A stretch of DNA of 64,000 bases from Diphasiastrum complanatum (GCA_029204225.1 CM055092.1:11282570-11346569); one strand, 5' to 3'; counted from the stretch's first letter, positions 10,844-22,639 are shown. Notes: generated by a model from the letters alone, not told the origin. Translations and numbers: made by a program.

Positions 10844-11053
10844 TGTACATTCTTCATTTCGACTTTTGTTATTGTTTGCTGCTGCAGCAGATTTGGAAAT
10901 ACATCAAATGGATGTACAGACAACACATCTTAATGAAGTTATCGAAGAAGACATTTGCATGGTGCAACCTGAAGGTTCTATTATCGAAGGTAAACACAAT
11001 CACGTGTGTAAACTCCATAAAGCACCTGCTCGAGCATGGTTTCAAAGGATTGG
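10842..11053 (+). pseudogene. Foreign copia reverse-transcriptase segment inside copy B
   Basis: About 210 bp reads LLLLFAAAADLEIHQMDVQT, THLNEVIEEDICMVQPEG and CKLHKAPARAWFQRIG. This is the same RVT_2 region as the preceding stretch but from a clearly different copia family. It lies between two 98-bp copies of host-element sequence (10744-10841 and 11054-11151). The usual YGLKQ step is absent from KLHKAPARAW. Confidence 0.8.
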
Positions 11054-11990
11054 AAGGTCTTGGAATTCAAGACTTCACGATTTCTTAGTTTCCATTGGAT
11101 TCACTCAAAGTGAAAATGATCCAACTTTGTACATAATGTATGATGTAAATGGTATTGTACTTTTATTGATTTGTGTAGATGACATCATCCTTAGTGGTGA
11201 TAACATTGATGGTATTGAGAAAACCAAAAAAAATTATCACTAGAATTTAAGATGGTAGATCTTGGTCAACTTCACTTGGGCATAGAAGTACTTAGAGGTC
11301 CAGATTTCTTCTATATTAGTCAAACTAAGTATGTTCAATAGATTCAAGATGCAAGATTGCAAGCATGTAGAAAAACCAATGGAGCAAGATGTAAAAGTGC
11401 TCAATAAAAGTGATGAAGCATCCTTTATGGACATCACTCTTTATAGGCAACTTAATGTGGATCACCATAGGCCTGATCTATGCTTTAGTGTGTGAAGGCT
11501 AAGTCAATATATGCAAGATCCATTAGTGATACATTGGAAGAATGCTAAAAGGATCTTGAGATATATCTCGAGTACTCTAGATCATGAATTCTCTATAGAG
11601 GAGATGTCATTGATTTGCATGCCTTTAGTGACTCGGATTTTGCAGGTGACAAAAGATAGGAAGTCCACAAGTGCCTATGCAACATCCATTGGTGGAGGAG
11701 TAGTTTCTTGGTTGTCAAAGAAAAAAGAAACCATCTCATTTTCTTCAATCGAGGCCGAGTATAAAGCTCTCACCGCTACAACAAAGGAGCTATTATGGAT
11801 CAAAAGGCTACTTATGAAGCTGAAAGTCATGACTTTAGATGATGTTCCAACTCTCTAAAATGACAACATTTCAGCCCAACACCTTGCAACCAATCCAATC
11901 TTTCATGTAAGGTCAAAACATATTGAGATCTCTCATCATTTTGTGAGAGAAGGTGCAATTAAAGGAGATATCTTTGGAACATGTGGCAAG
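11054..11990 (+). pseudogene. Copia copy B: second half of reverse transcriptase and RNase H
   Basis: Sequence returns to family A with RSWNSRLHDFLVSIGFTQSE. The catalytic motif reads ICVDD instead of YVDD. A frameshift in a run of A near 11226 and stops near 11340 and 11487 break the connection region. RNase H is recognisable as KRILRYISSTLDHEFS, DRKSTSAYATSIGGGVVSWL, SSIEAEYKALTATTKELLWI and IFHVRSKHIEISHHFVREG. Confidence 0.8.
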
Positions 11991-12112
11991 TAGTGAATGT
12001 ATTGCTGATATCCTCACTAATCCACTTCAAAGATCTACATTTGTGAAGTTAAGATCAGTCCTAGGGTTGATAAGCAAGTCTATGTTATCTTCAAACTAGT
12101 TGTGAGGAGGAG

Positions 12113-12794
12113 TGCTACTAATTTACACAAGCTAGTTTGCACAATTACCATTTGTAAATGACTTTGAGGCCATGGTGTGGGATTTCACATGTGCCAAAAG
12201 CATAGGATACCTTATTCTAAGTCAAATCATTAACCTAGCTTTGGAATGGTACCTTTGGGATATGTCCAAAGAGTGCATAGATAGGGTATAGAAAAAGATG
12301 GAGCTAAAAATAGCATTTTTTTTCATTGTTTTTGGATCTCGAGGTATTGACCCTAAATAGGGTGGATCAAGTGGATCTTTAGGTTAGATGTTAGGGTTAG
12401 GTTATGATGAATATAGAGAAGCCCTAATATGCTTAGATCCGAGTTCTACATGTATAAATATGTGATGGGATTTCCATCCAATAATTAGCAAAATCGAGAT
12501 TTTCCTTCTTGACTAGTTTGAGTCTATGATTTGATTGATGAATGCTATTGGCATATGATTTTTTATGATCATTGAATGAGATTGGAGTTGTAGGTATAGT
12601 ACACAGGTAGCAGCAGGCCGTACATTCACACGTGTGAAGAGTTTTGGAGCTAATTCATGGAGTTCAAGCCAAGATAAGCTAGGAATCAATGCATTGATTA
12701 GTATTCTAGCTTCTAGATCTTGTTTGGATCTTAAGTAGGTGCTTTCTCCATAATTTCTAGGATCAAATGGATTTATTTTGCTGCATTTTTATCA
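12113..12794 (+). repeat. 3' LTR of copia family A
   Basis: It follows the polypurine tract GTGAGGAGGAG (12102-12112). It begins TGCTACTAATTTACAC and ends ATTTTTATCA, about 682 bp, and is collinear with the minus-strand LTR at 4443-5121. A candidate TATA motif, TATAAATA, lies near 12455. Confidence 0.85.
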
Positions 12795-12829
12795 TTTAGC
12801 TGAGCATACTGCTAAACTTAGAATGGTTA

Positions 12830-13280
12830 TCAAATATCAATGCCTTTGTAAATATATCTGTAAACTCTGTTTTGCAAAAGATTAGAATAATCTCCATGTT
12901 GAGTACTTTGTCTCTGACAAAATGATACTTTATTTCAATGTGCTTGCTTTGGGATGATACATGAGATTAACAAATAAAATGATTATAATCTGATTATTGC
13001 AAAAGATAGAAGTAGCTTGTAACTAACTAAGATTGATGTCCGATAGTAGATCCTTAACCAGATAACTTACTTTGCAGCATGTGCAACGACAATGTATTCG
13101 GCCTCTATTGAAGATAATGCTTCTTGTTGTTCCAAGAGACAAGACCTTTGTTGAATACAAAGGATGTCGACTTTCTCCTGTCAACATCTTTGGCCCAATC
13201 TGCATCTGTAAAATCTTGAAGCTCTCTGTAAGCAGAATCACAGATCTAGGGCAGAGTAAAATTCGAATGTGATCAGTGTA
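12830..13280 (-). pseudogene. Copia RNase H fragment, minus strand
   Basis: The minus strand reads DFTDADWAKDVDRRKSTSFV and FNKGLVSWNNKKHYLQ, a copia RNase H core, with frame breaks after it. It abuts the 3' LTR of the family-A element on the left and an oppositely oriented copia fragment on the right. Confidence 0.7.
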
Positions 13281-13600
13281 AAGTAGTTGATAGGACATGC
13301 AAGATCCTAGCACTCGGAAAGAGGCATGGATATTTGTACAAATTGAGTCATTGTTTTTTTGCCTCTAGTCAGGCTCTCAGTACTTCAATTCATTCAAATA
13401 AAGGTTTACTTTGGCATTATAGACTTGGTCATTTAAATCATGTTGTTGTACAATGAATGTCTAGACAATCTATTGTTCTTGATCTCGACTATCCTCGCGA
13501 AAGAGTCGAGTTACCTGTCTGTCAAGACTGTCTAGTTGGTAAACAGACTAGGAAACCTTTTAAATCAAGCCATCAGCACATTGCTAGAACAAGGTGGATG
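13281..13600 (+). pseudogene. Copia GAG-pre-integrase fragment, + strand
   Basis: The + strand reads ILALGKRHGYLYKLSH, LLWHYRLGHLNHVVVQ and ELPVCQDCLVGKQTRKPF, the His/Cys zinc region before integrase. One stop (TGA near 13455) interrupts it. It is lost after about 13600. Confidence 0.75.
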
Positions 13601-14014
13601 TGTTGTCTGTAGGAGATCGTGGGTGGCTGCAGTCGTCGTCCAGTTTGTTAGCGCAGCTGCATGAGTGTGAAGAGGGTGTGACATCAGCCTTTGCTTTTCG
13701 TCTTTTCATCGCCTGTGAGAATTTGCATATGAATATGCAAACTGCGCGACAACGGAAGTAAATATGCAGCATGAATGGAGGCAGATTAAAAATGGAGATT
13801 TAGGTGACTAGAGAAAATAAATCCAACATCATCATCTAATTGGACATCTTTCTGCCCCAGATGAGGCTACCTTGATAGGCTGGCCTCCTAAAGTTGACTT
13901 CTTGCACTTTAGACAGCCAATTTGGAAGGAGGTAAGAATAACAATATTTCCACATAACTCCTTTCTAAGCCCGGCCTTCTCTCTGTCCCTTTCTCGTTCA
14001 TTTTCTTGGCGTCT
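13601..14014 (+). promoter_or_regulatory. Upstream region and probable 5' leader of the LysM-lysozyme gene
   Basis: About 400 bp lie between the copia relic and the start codon. The last 45 bp are pyrimidine-rich (CTTCTCTCTGTCCC near 13976), like many plant leaders and transcription starts. An in-frame TAA at 13955-13957 with no ATG between it and 14015 supports ATG 14015 as the first codon. No convincing TATA box was seen. Confidence 0.45.
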
Positions 14015-16897
14015 ATGGAAGGGGCTGGCGTGGGTGCTTCCTCTAGAGGCCATCGAGCAGGAGGAGTGGTGGTGGTGGAAGATGGCGACACACTGTGGAC
14101 GCTGTCGCGCAAGCTAGGAGTGGAATGGCAGGAGCTGCAGGCTGCAAACAGCCTTAAAGATGAGTTGATATTTGCAGGGGAGGTGCTGAAGCTGCCTCCC
14201 CATCCCCATTTGAAAAATCCCAGGGGAGCTCCCCCGTCCTGGCAGCGCAGGACGAAGCCTCTGGTGGTGCAACCGGGCGACACTGCCTGGGACATCTCGG
14301 AGAGGTATGGGATCTCTGTGGAGGAATTGCAGGAGGTGAACTCTATTGTGTTGGATGTGCTGTTCCCTGGGGATGTGCTTCTGGTGCCGGAGGAGGCGGT
14401 GGAGCGGCCACGTCAGATCTGGGCTTTCAAGTCCGTGAAGCCGCGCATCCGAGGCATAGCTGGATTTGCCAATGCCAATTTCTTCGACGTTTTTCCGCCT
14501 TTACAAGGTACCTTATTTCGATCTTCGTGCTGAATTTGCCATAACGTGTTAAGCAGCCGGGCAGATGACATTCTACCTGGGCTCTTCCATTGCGTAATGG
14601 GCACTGTGGTTTGTTTGCACATGATCCATTATGAATCGGCTTCTGAAAGTGAAATTATCATAAGCAATTGTGCTGCTCATTCTGCTTTTCAAGCAGACTT
14701 AAAAACAGGCAAAAAACCTCAAGTGCCCGTTACTGTCTTGGAAAGGATTCCCTCTAATTTCTGAACTAAAATGAGAATCCATTCCTCTGTGAAAACGTTC
14801 TCTCCACAGAATTTACCTCCCTTGTAAGCCATAAAAGTTCATAATCAGAAATGTACCTGCCCATACAGATCAACTGAGGGTAAATTCATTCTTGTGCGAT
14901 GAACAGTTTATTGCCCAAGCTTTTCCACTGCAAAGCTTGGGATTGTGTTGGGGGCAGCAATCAGTTTTTAATTTTCTACCATCAAAGTAAATTGGGTCTT
15001 AAGTGTATTACAACGTTTTTGTGATGAAATTAAAGAAGTTAATCGTTGAAGTATGGTTAATGTATTCATATAGGTTTAGTGTATCATGTAACCCCACACA
15101 AACCCTTGGTTAAAGGATTCCAAGTTGGAAAGCCATGTGTCAAATGCTCATTGGCCAATAGACATATTCTGGGACCCAGTTGCAGCTATGGTGGTAAAAG
15201 TTTAAGGTATAAATTTATCCTCTAAAGTATTGGGGAATAGTATTTCTAGTGACGTTTGCGATTGGTAAAACGGTCGTAAAATTTTGACGAGCCCAAGCCA
15301 TAGTTAAATGGCCGTTGAACCAGGTATAAAGGTCACAAAAAATACCTCCCCCAAGCGTAAAGGTAAAGGATTTGCTAGGAAGATCCCTCATGTTCTTGAA
15401 CATGATCAAATCCTACAAAGGGTTGCCTTTCCTTAGGAGAAACCTCATTCTTTATGGAATTTTTTAAAGTTGTAAACTGCCTCTAAAATGTTATATGAAC
15501 TCCAAGATTTCGTAATCTGTCACAAGTCGCTTTCACAAATGATAATTTATTGAACATTTTATTTACGATTCTTTTCCATAAAACAGCCCACACACACCGC
15601 TTACAATGGCAGTGCCATTGCTGAAACCATAATTTTCAGAGGAATGAAGCTCTTTGCATGATAAAATCGACCTCAATATGAAGTAAAACGCCAACATGAT
15701 CCTTTATGTGGGCATAAGCATTAGAAAAGCTATTTGTGATGTCTGGTTTCAAACTTGATTGCATGTTTAAGGCAAGTTCACCCATTATGCTGCTGGAGCT
15801 CAAGTCTTATATGCTAGCCAACAATTTCACTAGCTCACATAATAAATTTGTTACCTAACCTTATTAAAACCTAGGAAATTGAAAATGAATAGGTGAAGCA
15901 TTACAACACCTAAAAATACAAATTTTGAAGTAAAATGTGCTAACACATCTATCATCCATATTATGTAACTTTCTAATAAACTGTATTTGTTCTGGCATAT
16001 AGACACCACAAATTTTGGCATACTTCAAAATTCAAGTACTCATACGAGCATACGACACTTACAATGATCACATTGATTGGAATATGGTGTTTTTTCGGTT
16101 GTATGAATTTGAGACGATTGGATCATGTTGCCACAGATATTGACAAATATAGGGAAAAGCATAGGCTTCTTTTGAATGCTATACGACACGTGGAGACGAG
16201 CTTTATATTTCCTGCTCCCACCGGTGATGGTGGATCTAGTATTGGCCCTCTTCAAATAAGGTGAGAGTTAGAAGAGTTAAAGCTAAACATAGGAGATGTT
16301 ATACTAGATGAGAATTTTATGTTTTTGTAACTTGTTTTATGGATATCCCTCATAAACAGTAAGGAGTTTCCAAATTCTTGTAGTGGTAAATTTGAAAAAT
16401 TGGATGTATAATTTTTTGTCTAGCATTGTTGTAAAGCTGGGCATGATCTTCAATGCAGCATGGCTTACCATGAGGATGCGTGGTGGCAAGCTAGTGAAAC
16501 AACAAAGTATGAGCAATGTGAGGAGGTGGAATATGCAGAACGCACTGTGATCAACTATTGGCTCCACTACTGCCCTTGGGCACTTGAATTCAATGACCTA
16601 GAAACCTTGGCAAGGACCCATAATGGTGGTCCTCAATTTTGGCATCATCTATCAACAAGACGCTATTGGTAAGTTTGAAAGATGATTAATGACCTTTTTT
16701 TGCTAGCTTGTGTGTCAAGAAGTGCCTATCTATGTTTTGATCATGTTAAATTTTGCAGGCGGAAAGTACGAAAAGCATTAAGAAGACAGGGATATCGATT
16801 GGGCATCCCGAATTGGCAAATGTTGCAAAATGCTACGAGAATGGTACCTTCGGTTACTGCTCGTATTAGTTTGCCTAGCCTGTCTTTAGAGTTGTAG
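14015..16897 (+). CDS. Two-LysM protein with C-terminal invertebrate-type-lysozyme-like domain
   Basis: Four exons (14015-14507, 16137-16260, 16459-16668, 16759-16897) join through GT-AG introns with matching phases, giving 321 codons and a TAG stop. LysM1 is about residues 18-61 (EDGDTLWTLSRKLGVEWQEL) and LysM2 about 83-125 (QPGDTAWDISERYGISVEEL). Residues 165 to about 290 read as a destabilase/i-type lysozyme: NAIRHVETS with Glu184, TGDGGSSIGPLQIS with Asp195, TVINYW, and LARTHNGGP followed by YW. Glu and Asp about 11-12 apart before GP.QI are the catalytic pair in animal i-type lysozymes, so binding and hydrolysis of peptidoglycan or chitin is the inferred role. Only two Cys (226, 244) occur in that domain, against many disulfides in animal members, and exon 1 has no signal peptide, so action inside the cell or plastid is possible. 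Exon 1 is much more GC-rich than exons 2-4. The 16137 acceptor is the least certain border. Confidence 0.7.
14508..16136 (+). other. Intron 1 of the LysM-lysozyme gene
   Basis: A 1629-bp AT-rich intron with GT donor (14508) and AG acceptor (16135-16136). No conserved coding frame was seen inside. An ATG at 16064 opens the lysozyme frame 24 codons early with a hydrophobic stretch (see findings). Confidence 0.55.
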
Positions 16898-18098
16898 CAA
16901 AGCTTCTAAATTGTTTAGCCAATGAAAATTTCCATGGATGCAGCTTCATGATTTCATGAGCAACTAGTTGTGTAGAGCCACAATCGGCATCTTTTGTATT
17001 TTATCTGACTATCTTCTTTAGAAGTCAAATTCAATTTTTTGAAATTGATTCTTACCATATGCTGAATTTGCTATCTATGTATTTGTAATGAGCTAATTGT
17101 TTCCTCTCTGTCATTGTTTTGAGCCTATGTGCTAGTTTCTGATCTAATTTATTGAGAAGCATTGTTGAGATAGTAGATTGTTTTATGTCTAGTTGTTATT
17201 GAAAACATTAAACCCTAATTGATGGAGGACTTCTTATGATGTTGAGTGTTGAGACTAAAATTGTCGAGCATGAGCCCTTTTTCGTAAGGCCATGATATCT
17301 TCTCTCGTTATCGAATAGAAGTCCTCATGGCCTTGAAAATATTTGTGCTACTGATTGGAATATGGATAGTAGTAGGACGGAAATGGGAACTGTTGCTTTC
17401 TGAAAATTCATGTCAATCATACGTCGGTTCCTCAAAAAGTACTTGCTTGTAGGAAAATTTATTGCTTTTTTTGATGATCACCCTTGCAATGTGTACCTTA
17501 GAAAAGAACTAGGGCTATTTCATTTTTTTTTATATAAATAAATACACCAAACAATTATGATGCTTCCCATCTATCACTCACTTATAGACACAAGGCATAT
17601 TGAATTATGCGCATGTTGGTGTCCTCATTTTGATTTCTACATGACATACACTGTAAATAGAAGACGAGTGGAGACATTGTAAATAGAAGACAAGTGGAGA
17701 GAATTCATGAAGCAAGAAGCCACAAGTGCACAATATTTTTGACATTTTGCAAGACTAGATCCATCAAATCTTGGTCTTCCTACATTTGCACAAGTAGGAA
17801 CCTCTAGCTAGGAGAGGAATGGAATCCTCTTGCCATAGTTCCTATAATCCTGCAATATACAACCATCAATTGGAGCTCAAAGAGGTGGAAGGAAAATCAA
17901 CAGGAAAGATTTTAAGATTGTGGAAACCTATATTGAAAGAAGAGAAAGAATCAAAATGAAGATGGAGATTCCAAACATTAATAATCCACAACACATTCAT
18001 CCATATTGAACCACCGACCTTATAAGTCAAGACCCAGCATTGACTGAATTCTAAATGATAAGATTCTATTGTTAACATTCCAAATTCAACTGAATTAA

Positions 18099-18100
<2 letters not shown>
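16898..18100. other. 3' flank of the LysM-lysozyme gene and intergenic sequence
   Basis: No coding exon or TE domain recognised. AT-rich with scattered short frames. Confidence 0.5.

Positions 18101-18169
<69 letters not shown>
18101..18169. repeat. (CT)n microsatellite
   Basis: About 34 uninterrupted CT units. Apparent (RE)n coding frames across it are artefacts. Confidence 0.95.
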
Positions 18170-18172
<3 letters not shown>

Positions 18173-18299
18173 TTAAGTCCCTTCCTGTGGCTGTTATACT
18201 GAAAGAGGCCATTCACAACCAGCGCAGGTTTAAGTAGTAGTTTCGATCACACCTCCCCCAGCACCTCCATCATTGGCAGCACTTCCAGTACCTCCAGTG

Positions 18300-18838
18300 G
18301 TGGGCACATTCCTAGCAGCAGTACCTCAATGACTGATGCCCCTTCATCGCTGCCACCACCACCTGATTGCTGCCTTCAGTCCCATCATTGGCAACAGAAC
18401 CATCTCTGCCATTAGACCCATCGCTGGCAAATCTGACAATTGTTTCTTCTTCTTCTTCTATACTTGCTGCCTCCTCATCTGAATCCACACTACCTGAATT
18501 GACAACCTGCCCTCCATTTCCATCTTCCTCTTCTTCCTCTTCTGATGCACCTGTTCAGGCTCCTTCTTCTACAGAACCTGTCGTTTGTGTATGCCATAGC
18601 TCAAAAGAACAGTCCTCAAAAGAGCTTCCTAATGATACTAAAGCATATGTACTTTCCCTCTGTCCTTAGCAAGCAGTAATTGTCTGACAGTAAACTGATT
18701 TTTGGCTCTCAATACTAGTCTGCCTATGGGGATTCATTGCACCCTCCACGAGTGACCAAACTGAGCATGCATAGGCTTGTCACGTCGCTTAAAGACCTTT
18801 TTGATGATATTTGGCATGCCTACACTTCTGATCAGGTC
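18300..18838 (+). pseudogene. Unrecognised Ser/Pro-rich candidate gene fragment
   Basis: Open frame 18367-18669 is Ser/Pro/Thr-rich (SSSSSILAASSSESTLPEL). After a possible GT donor and an acceptor at about 18718 (CAATACTAG), a compact, ordinary-looking frame follows: SAYGDSLHPPRVTKLSMHRL, then VTSLKDLFDDIWHAYTSDQ, ending at a CAG|GT-like donor near 18838. I do not recognise the family. No start codon or further exons were found and upstream frames are broken, so it may be a decayed gene piece. Confidence 0.3.
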
Positions 18839-21581
18839 TGAGCACAATAATCACCTTCAATTCTGCCTTAATCTTCTCTCGAAAAGCTGTTTTTTTTGAA
18901 GTTGAAGATCACATTCAAATTAGTTGCATACGGACATGTTGAAACCACAACTTAACCAGTTGTCAGAGAGGTGCTTCAACATAGAATATGAGCTGCTAAT
19001 TGCTGCTGATTAAAGCCTTTGTATCTACATTCAAATTTGCCTTAACATCCATGCACAAATAAGTAGTAGATTCTTCATTTTATCTGTTCTACTTGCTGAA
19101 TTTGGACTGCTTCCTTGATCAATAGGGGACTTGTTGCTGCAAGACCACCATTATGTTAGGATCTGGCCTACCTTGCTGATAACTCCTAGATGCAAGCCTG
19201 GTTGTTCTCTCCAAGATCCTATGTAGGTCAACCCACAACATAGAACCATGAGCTGTGATATGTTAGAAAACTTGGTGATTATACAAAGCTATCACATCTA
19301 TGCTTTGAATGAGTGCACGTACACGGATAGTCTGTTGGAATTTAAACACAACAGAGGAAGGGATCAAGCATCACATCAAACTACAAAAGTTTGTCTAACG
19401 TACTATGCAAATTATAATTGTTATTAAAGCCGAGTGGCTTGGACCTCATACAAGGATATAATGTACCATGTATCTCTACTTGATTTACCATCAAATGAGC
19501 CTCTGATTCCTACTTATACTATGGGTATGCCTCCTTTGGACACGATAGGTAGAGAAAAGGTTCTATATACTTTTCCACATGTAGTTCTAAGCTCAAATGT
19601 CTAAAATAGGTCAAATTCCCCTTTTACCATTGCATGCGGCCTGCAACTGATGTGAATTGAAAGAAAGTAAGCCATGTTAGCTAGTCATAAATTTTGACGA
19701 GTACTCTAGGCTAAATTAGGTTTAACTCAAGTTATACCTATGATAATTAATCATGACAATCATCAATGATGTTTAATCCCTAGAAGCCAAAAAATATTTC
19801 CATGAATCGCAATCCATCGGTGAACAAATCTTGATTTGTTACTGAATTGTTCCATGATTTGAATCAGAAATAATTGGATCTGAAAAAAAAGCAATTTGTT
19901 CTTTGATTTTGCTTTTCAATGTTTTAATTTGTATTCAAATGTTTTTCCAGTGATACCGTGTGATGGAAGTTTGATGATGGATCATGGGTAATTCACATAT
20001 CACGATTTTAAAGTGGAAGTTTGAATGTGCAATCTATTTGTGAAGTTCGAATTATGTCCATTCAACATTGTCGTGTCCACTTGTGATTCTGTGAGCACTA
20101 ACTTGGCTTCAGGCTTCAGCTTTCTACAAGCAACAGTGGACTTTTAAATCTTTGTATCCATTAGCAATCTAGTATCTATAAGATTTTAGAGATATTGCAG
20201 ACCTTATACATATTACATTAGATATTTTTTTGCATTATATCTAAAAACTTTGCCGATTCTTTTCGATTCTTTCGGGATGACCCGGTTCTGAACCACAAAT
20301 CACGCCAATTCGTACGGTTCCGAAAAGGCTGAATTTGAAAAGGTTGGAAACATTGGAAACACTAATGGTAATACACTTTTGCATTTATATTTCCAACAAT
20401 TTTAGGGCATTTTATTTATAGAAAGCTATCATGGTGTTGTGGGGGTTTCATGCATGATGGAAATTGCACTGTCACCCTACTGTTTTGAATTTTTTGTATG
20501 AAAATTAGTAAGCTCATGTGAAGCAAAAAGAGACAGAAATGCTCTTGTAGTATTCTAACAGTACTCATTTGAGTTCATATGTTACGCAAGTGAATAATGA
20601 TGACCTTGATTCAATCATCTGAATATGGTTATACTGAAAAATGCATCCACGTATTCAACGTCATCACATGATGAAGCGATAACATATTTTAAGGTGATTT
20701 TGGTGCTGTATATGGTCCATTGTGCATAGCACATCGATGACAGTGATGGTGAATGTCCAATAGCTGTGAAACAGGCTTTCATTATTTTTTCTAAGCTCAT
20801 GCACAATGTGTTTGAGGACAACAAGAGCTTTTTGAGAGGACTCTCATTGTCATGATTATGATTTACAAGATCCAGAACCTCAATCTGGAGACAACTCTGT
20901 CAGAGTTAAAATATTCAGAGTGATTGTTGGCCTGAGCCCAAGCTTTCCTCGGGAACAAATCCTTTGACGCTCCCTAAGGATAGAGTAACTTAACGAGGGA
21001 CTGTATACTTGCTAGTGTGGCTTCATAGGTGAATTAGTATGCAAAATTTGGTAAACTAATCTACCAATCCAAATACACGGTCAATGATCAGGAGGAGAAA
21101 CAAATCAATGAATCTGAAGTTGATTTGTTGTAGTCATGGATCTTCATAAAATGATATGGAATCAGTAATATGTATCGCAGTGTTAGTTAGGAATACCAAA
21201 ATGGAGATGAGTGATAATTCTACCTGATATTGATGCAATGAAAAGGTCTAAAAATTAAGTAGTTTATTGGGTATATACACTAATTCTCATTGCTTGAATT
21301 GTGGCTTGTACATTTTGTATTGTTTAAATTTTCGTCATTTCGTCCTTGTTGAGTATATTGAGTTAAAACAATACATAATTCAAAACTAGGAGTAAAGAAA
21401 CGTTCCCTAATATAGGGCGTCTTGAATATCTTAAGACTTAATATTGAGCTTGTTGAATGTCTTAGACCAATCATGCGAATGTGCATAGAGAAGGATATCT
21501 TCAATGATCTTGTTTAGTCAATAAACGGTTCTCTACTTCAATCCTTGTACCTTACAAACTAGACAATCTCATACATTAGTC

Positions 21582-21617
<36 letters not shown>

Positions 21618-21780
21618 CGATTTTTAAACATATCTTTGCATCTACTTGATGAGATAACTTTTGTGAGACAATTGAGATGATGTGCAACCTGTGTTTAGAA
21701 AAATTTGTGATGACACAAATAGGGTGTGTTTCATTGATTGCATGCAATAATTTCTTTTTTGCCAGAGACAAACTAAATAA
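18839..21780. other. Intergenic sequence, no gene seen
   Basis: AT-rich. A + strand stretch near 20729-20835 reads HIDDSDGECPIAVKQAFIIF without flanking support. Nothing assignable to a host gene or a TE family. Confidence 0.45.
21584..21617. repeat. Poly(T) tract, 34 nt
   Basis: An uninterrupted run of T. Read on the minus strand it is a poly(A) tail-like run, which could mark the 3' end of a retroposed sequence; no body was identified. Confidence 0.9.
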
Positions 21781-22380
21781 TACTATTCATTACAAACAAT
21801 CATACAAATTAAGCCAAAAAGGTGCCATACGAAGTACTTGAGAGTGCTTGGGAGAACTGGCCAAGAAAGCTAGCTAAAGCTTTTTCTAGATTCTTGAGAA
21901 AAAATGGACAACCATAAGCAGAAAACTTAGAAGAGGAGGAAGACTTTTGAGAAGATTCTTTCAAAGAATTTATATTCATAGTTGTAGCTATGGATTTGCA
22001 TGTTTCCATATTAAGCTTTTGAAAGATACAACTTACATACTTTAAGTGACAAAAGAAAGGAACCTAATTGCTTTTCCATATTTCTATCTCTAAGACATAA
22101 TGTAGGATACATCTTCATCTCAAATTCTTAATTAATTCTTAACTTGAATTTATCAATCTCTAATTCACTATTATCGGTGAGTACAATGTCATCAACATAA
22201 AGTAAAAAATAAGTAATATGACCATTAACAACTATGTAGTAGGAATGATCCAATTCACTCATGATGACTTCAAGAGAGTATTGATATGTATTAAGCCTTT
22301 CATACCAATTCATGGGTGTCTTCAGTCCATATAAGCTTAGACTCTTGAGAAATTATACAAGATTTTTTTTTGCCTTGGAC
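21780..22380 (-). pseudogene. Copia reverse-transcriptase fragment, minus strand
   Basis: The minus strand reads VQFLKSLSLYGLKTPMNWYE, then RLNTYQYSLEVIMSELDHSY and YFLLYVDDIVLTDNSELEID, i.e. the RVT_2 finger and palm with an intact YVDD. Frames are broken on both sides, and the rest of Pol is absent. Confidence 0.75.
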
Positions 22381-22639
22381 AACATAGATTCTTGCTCTTA
22401 CAAGATCCAAGAGCATACATTTGATGACACAACCACTTTCTTTGTGAATGATTTAGAACTAGATCTAAGCCATTAATGACATGAGATATGTCCATACAAG
22501 AGGCATCATACAAAACTAGCATTGCCTCACTCCAACTTTGAGATGTAGAAATCTCATTAAAGCAAGATGGTACGCAAAAGTGGATGTGTTGGAAACGATT
22601 CAACATTTGCATGATATTATTTCACATGAACAAAAATCT

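Larger units (their letters stand above)
7188..12794 (+). mobile_element. Composite Ty1/copia element (family A), + strand, 5'-truncated
   Basis: The domain order is protease tail, integrase, then gag, protease, integrase, reverse transcriptase, RNase H and 3' LTR. Integrase before gag means two partial copies are joined head to tail: copy A 7188-8238 and copy B from about 8240 onward. There is no 5' LTR or gag start. Every reading frame is interrupted. The region also holds a 28-bp foldback, a hairpin at the copy junction, and a foreign reverse-transcriptase segment, so it looks like the product of template switching and abnormal repair. Confidence 0.85.

Noticed and set aside
13909-14295. 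Minus-strand 128-codon frame opposite the LysM exon
   Set aside because: Mirror of a GC-rich exon; no domain, and the + strand reading has two clear LysM motifs.
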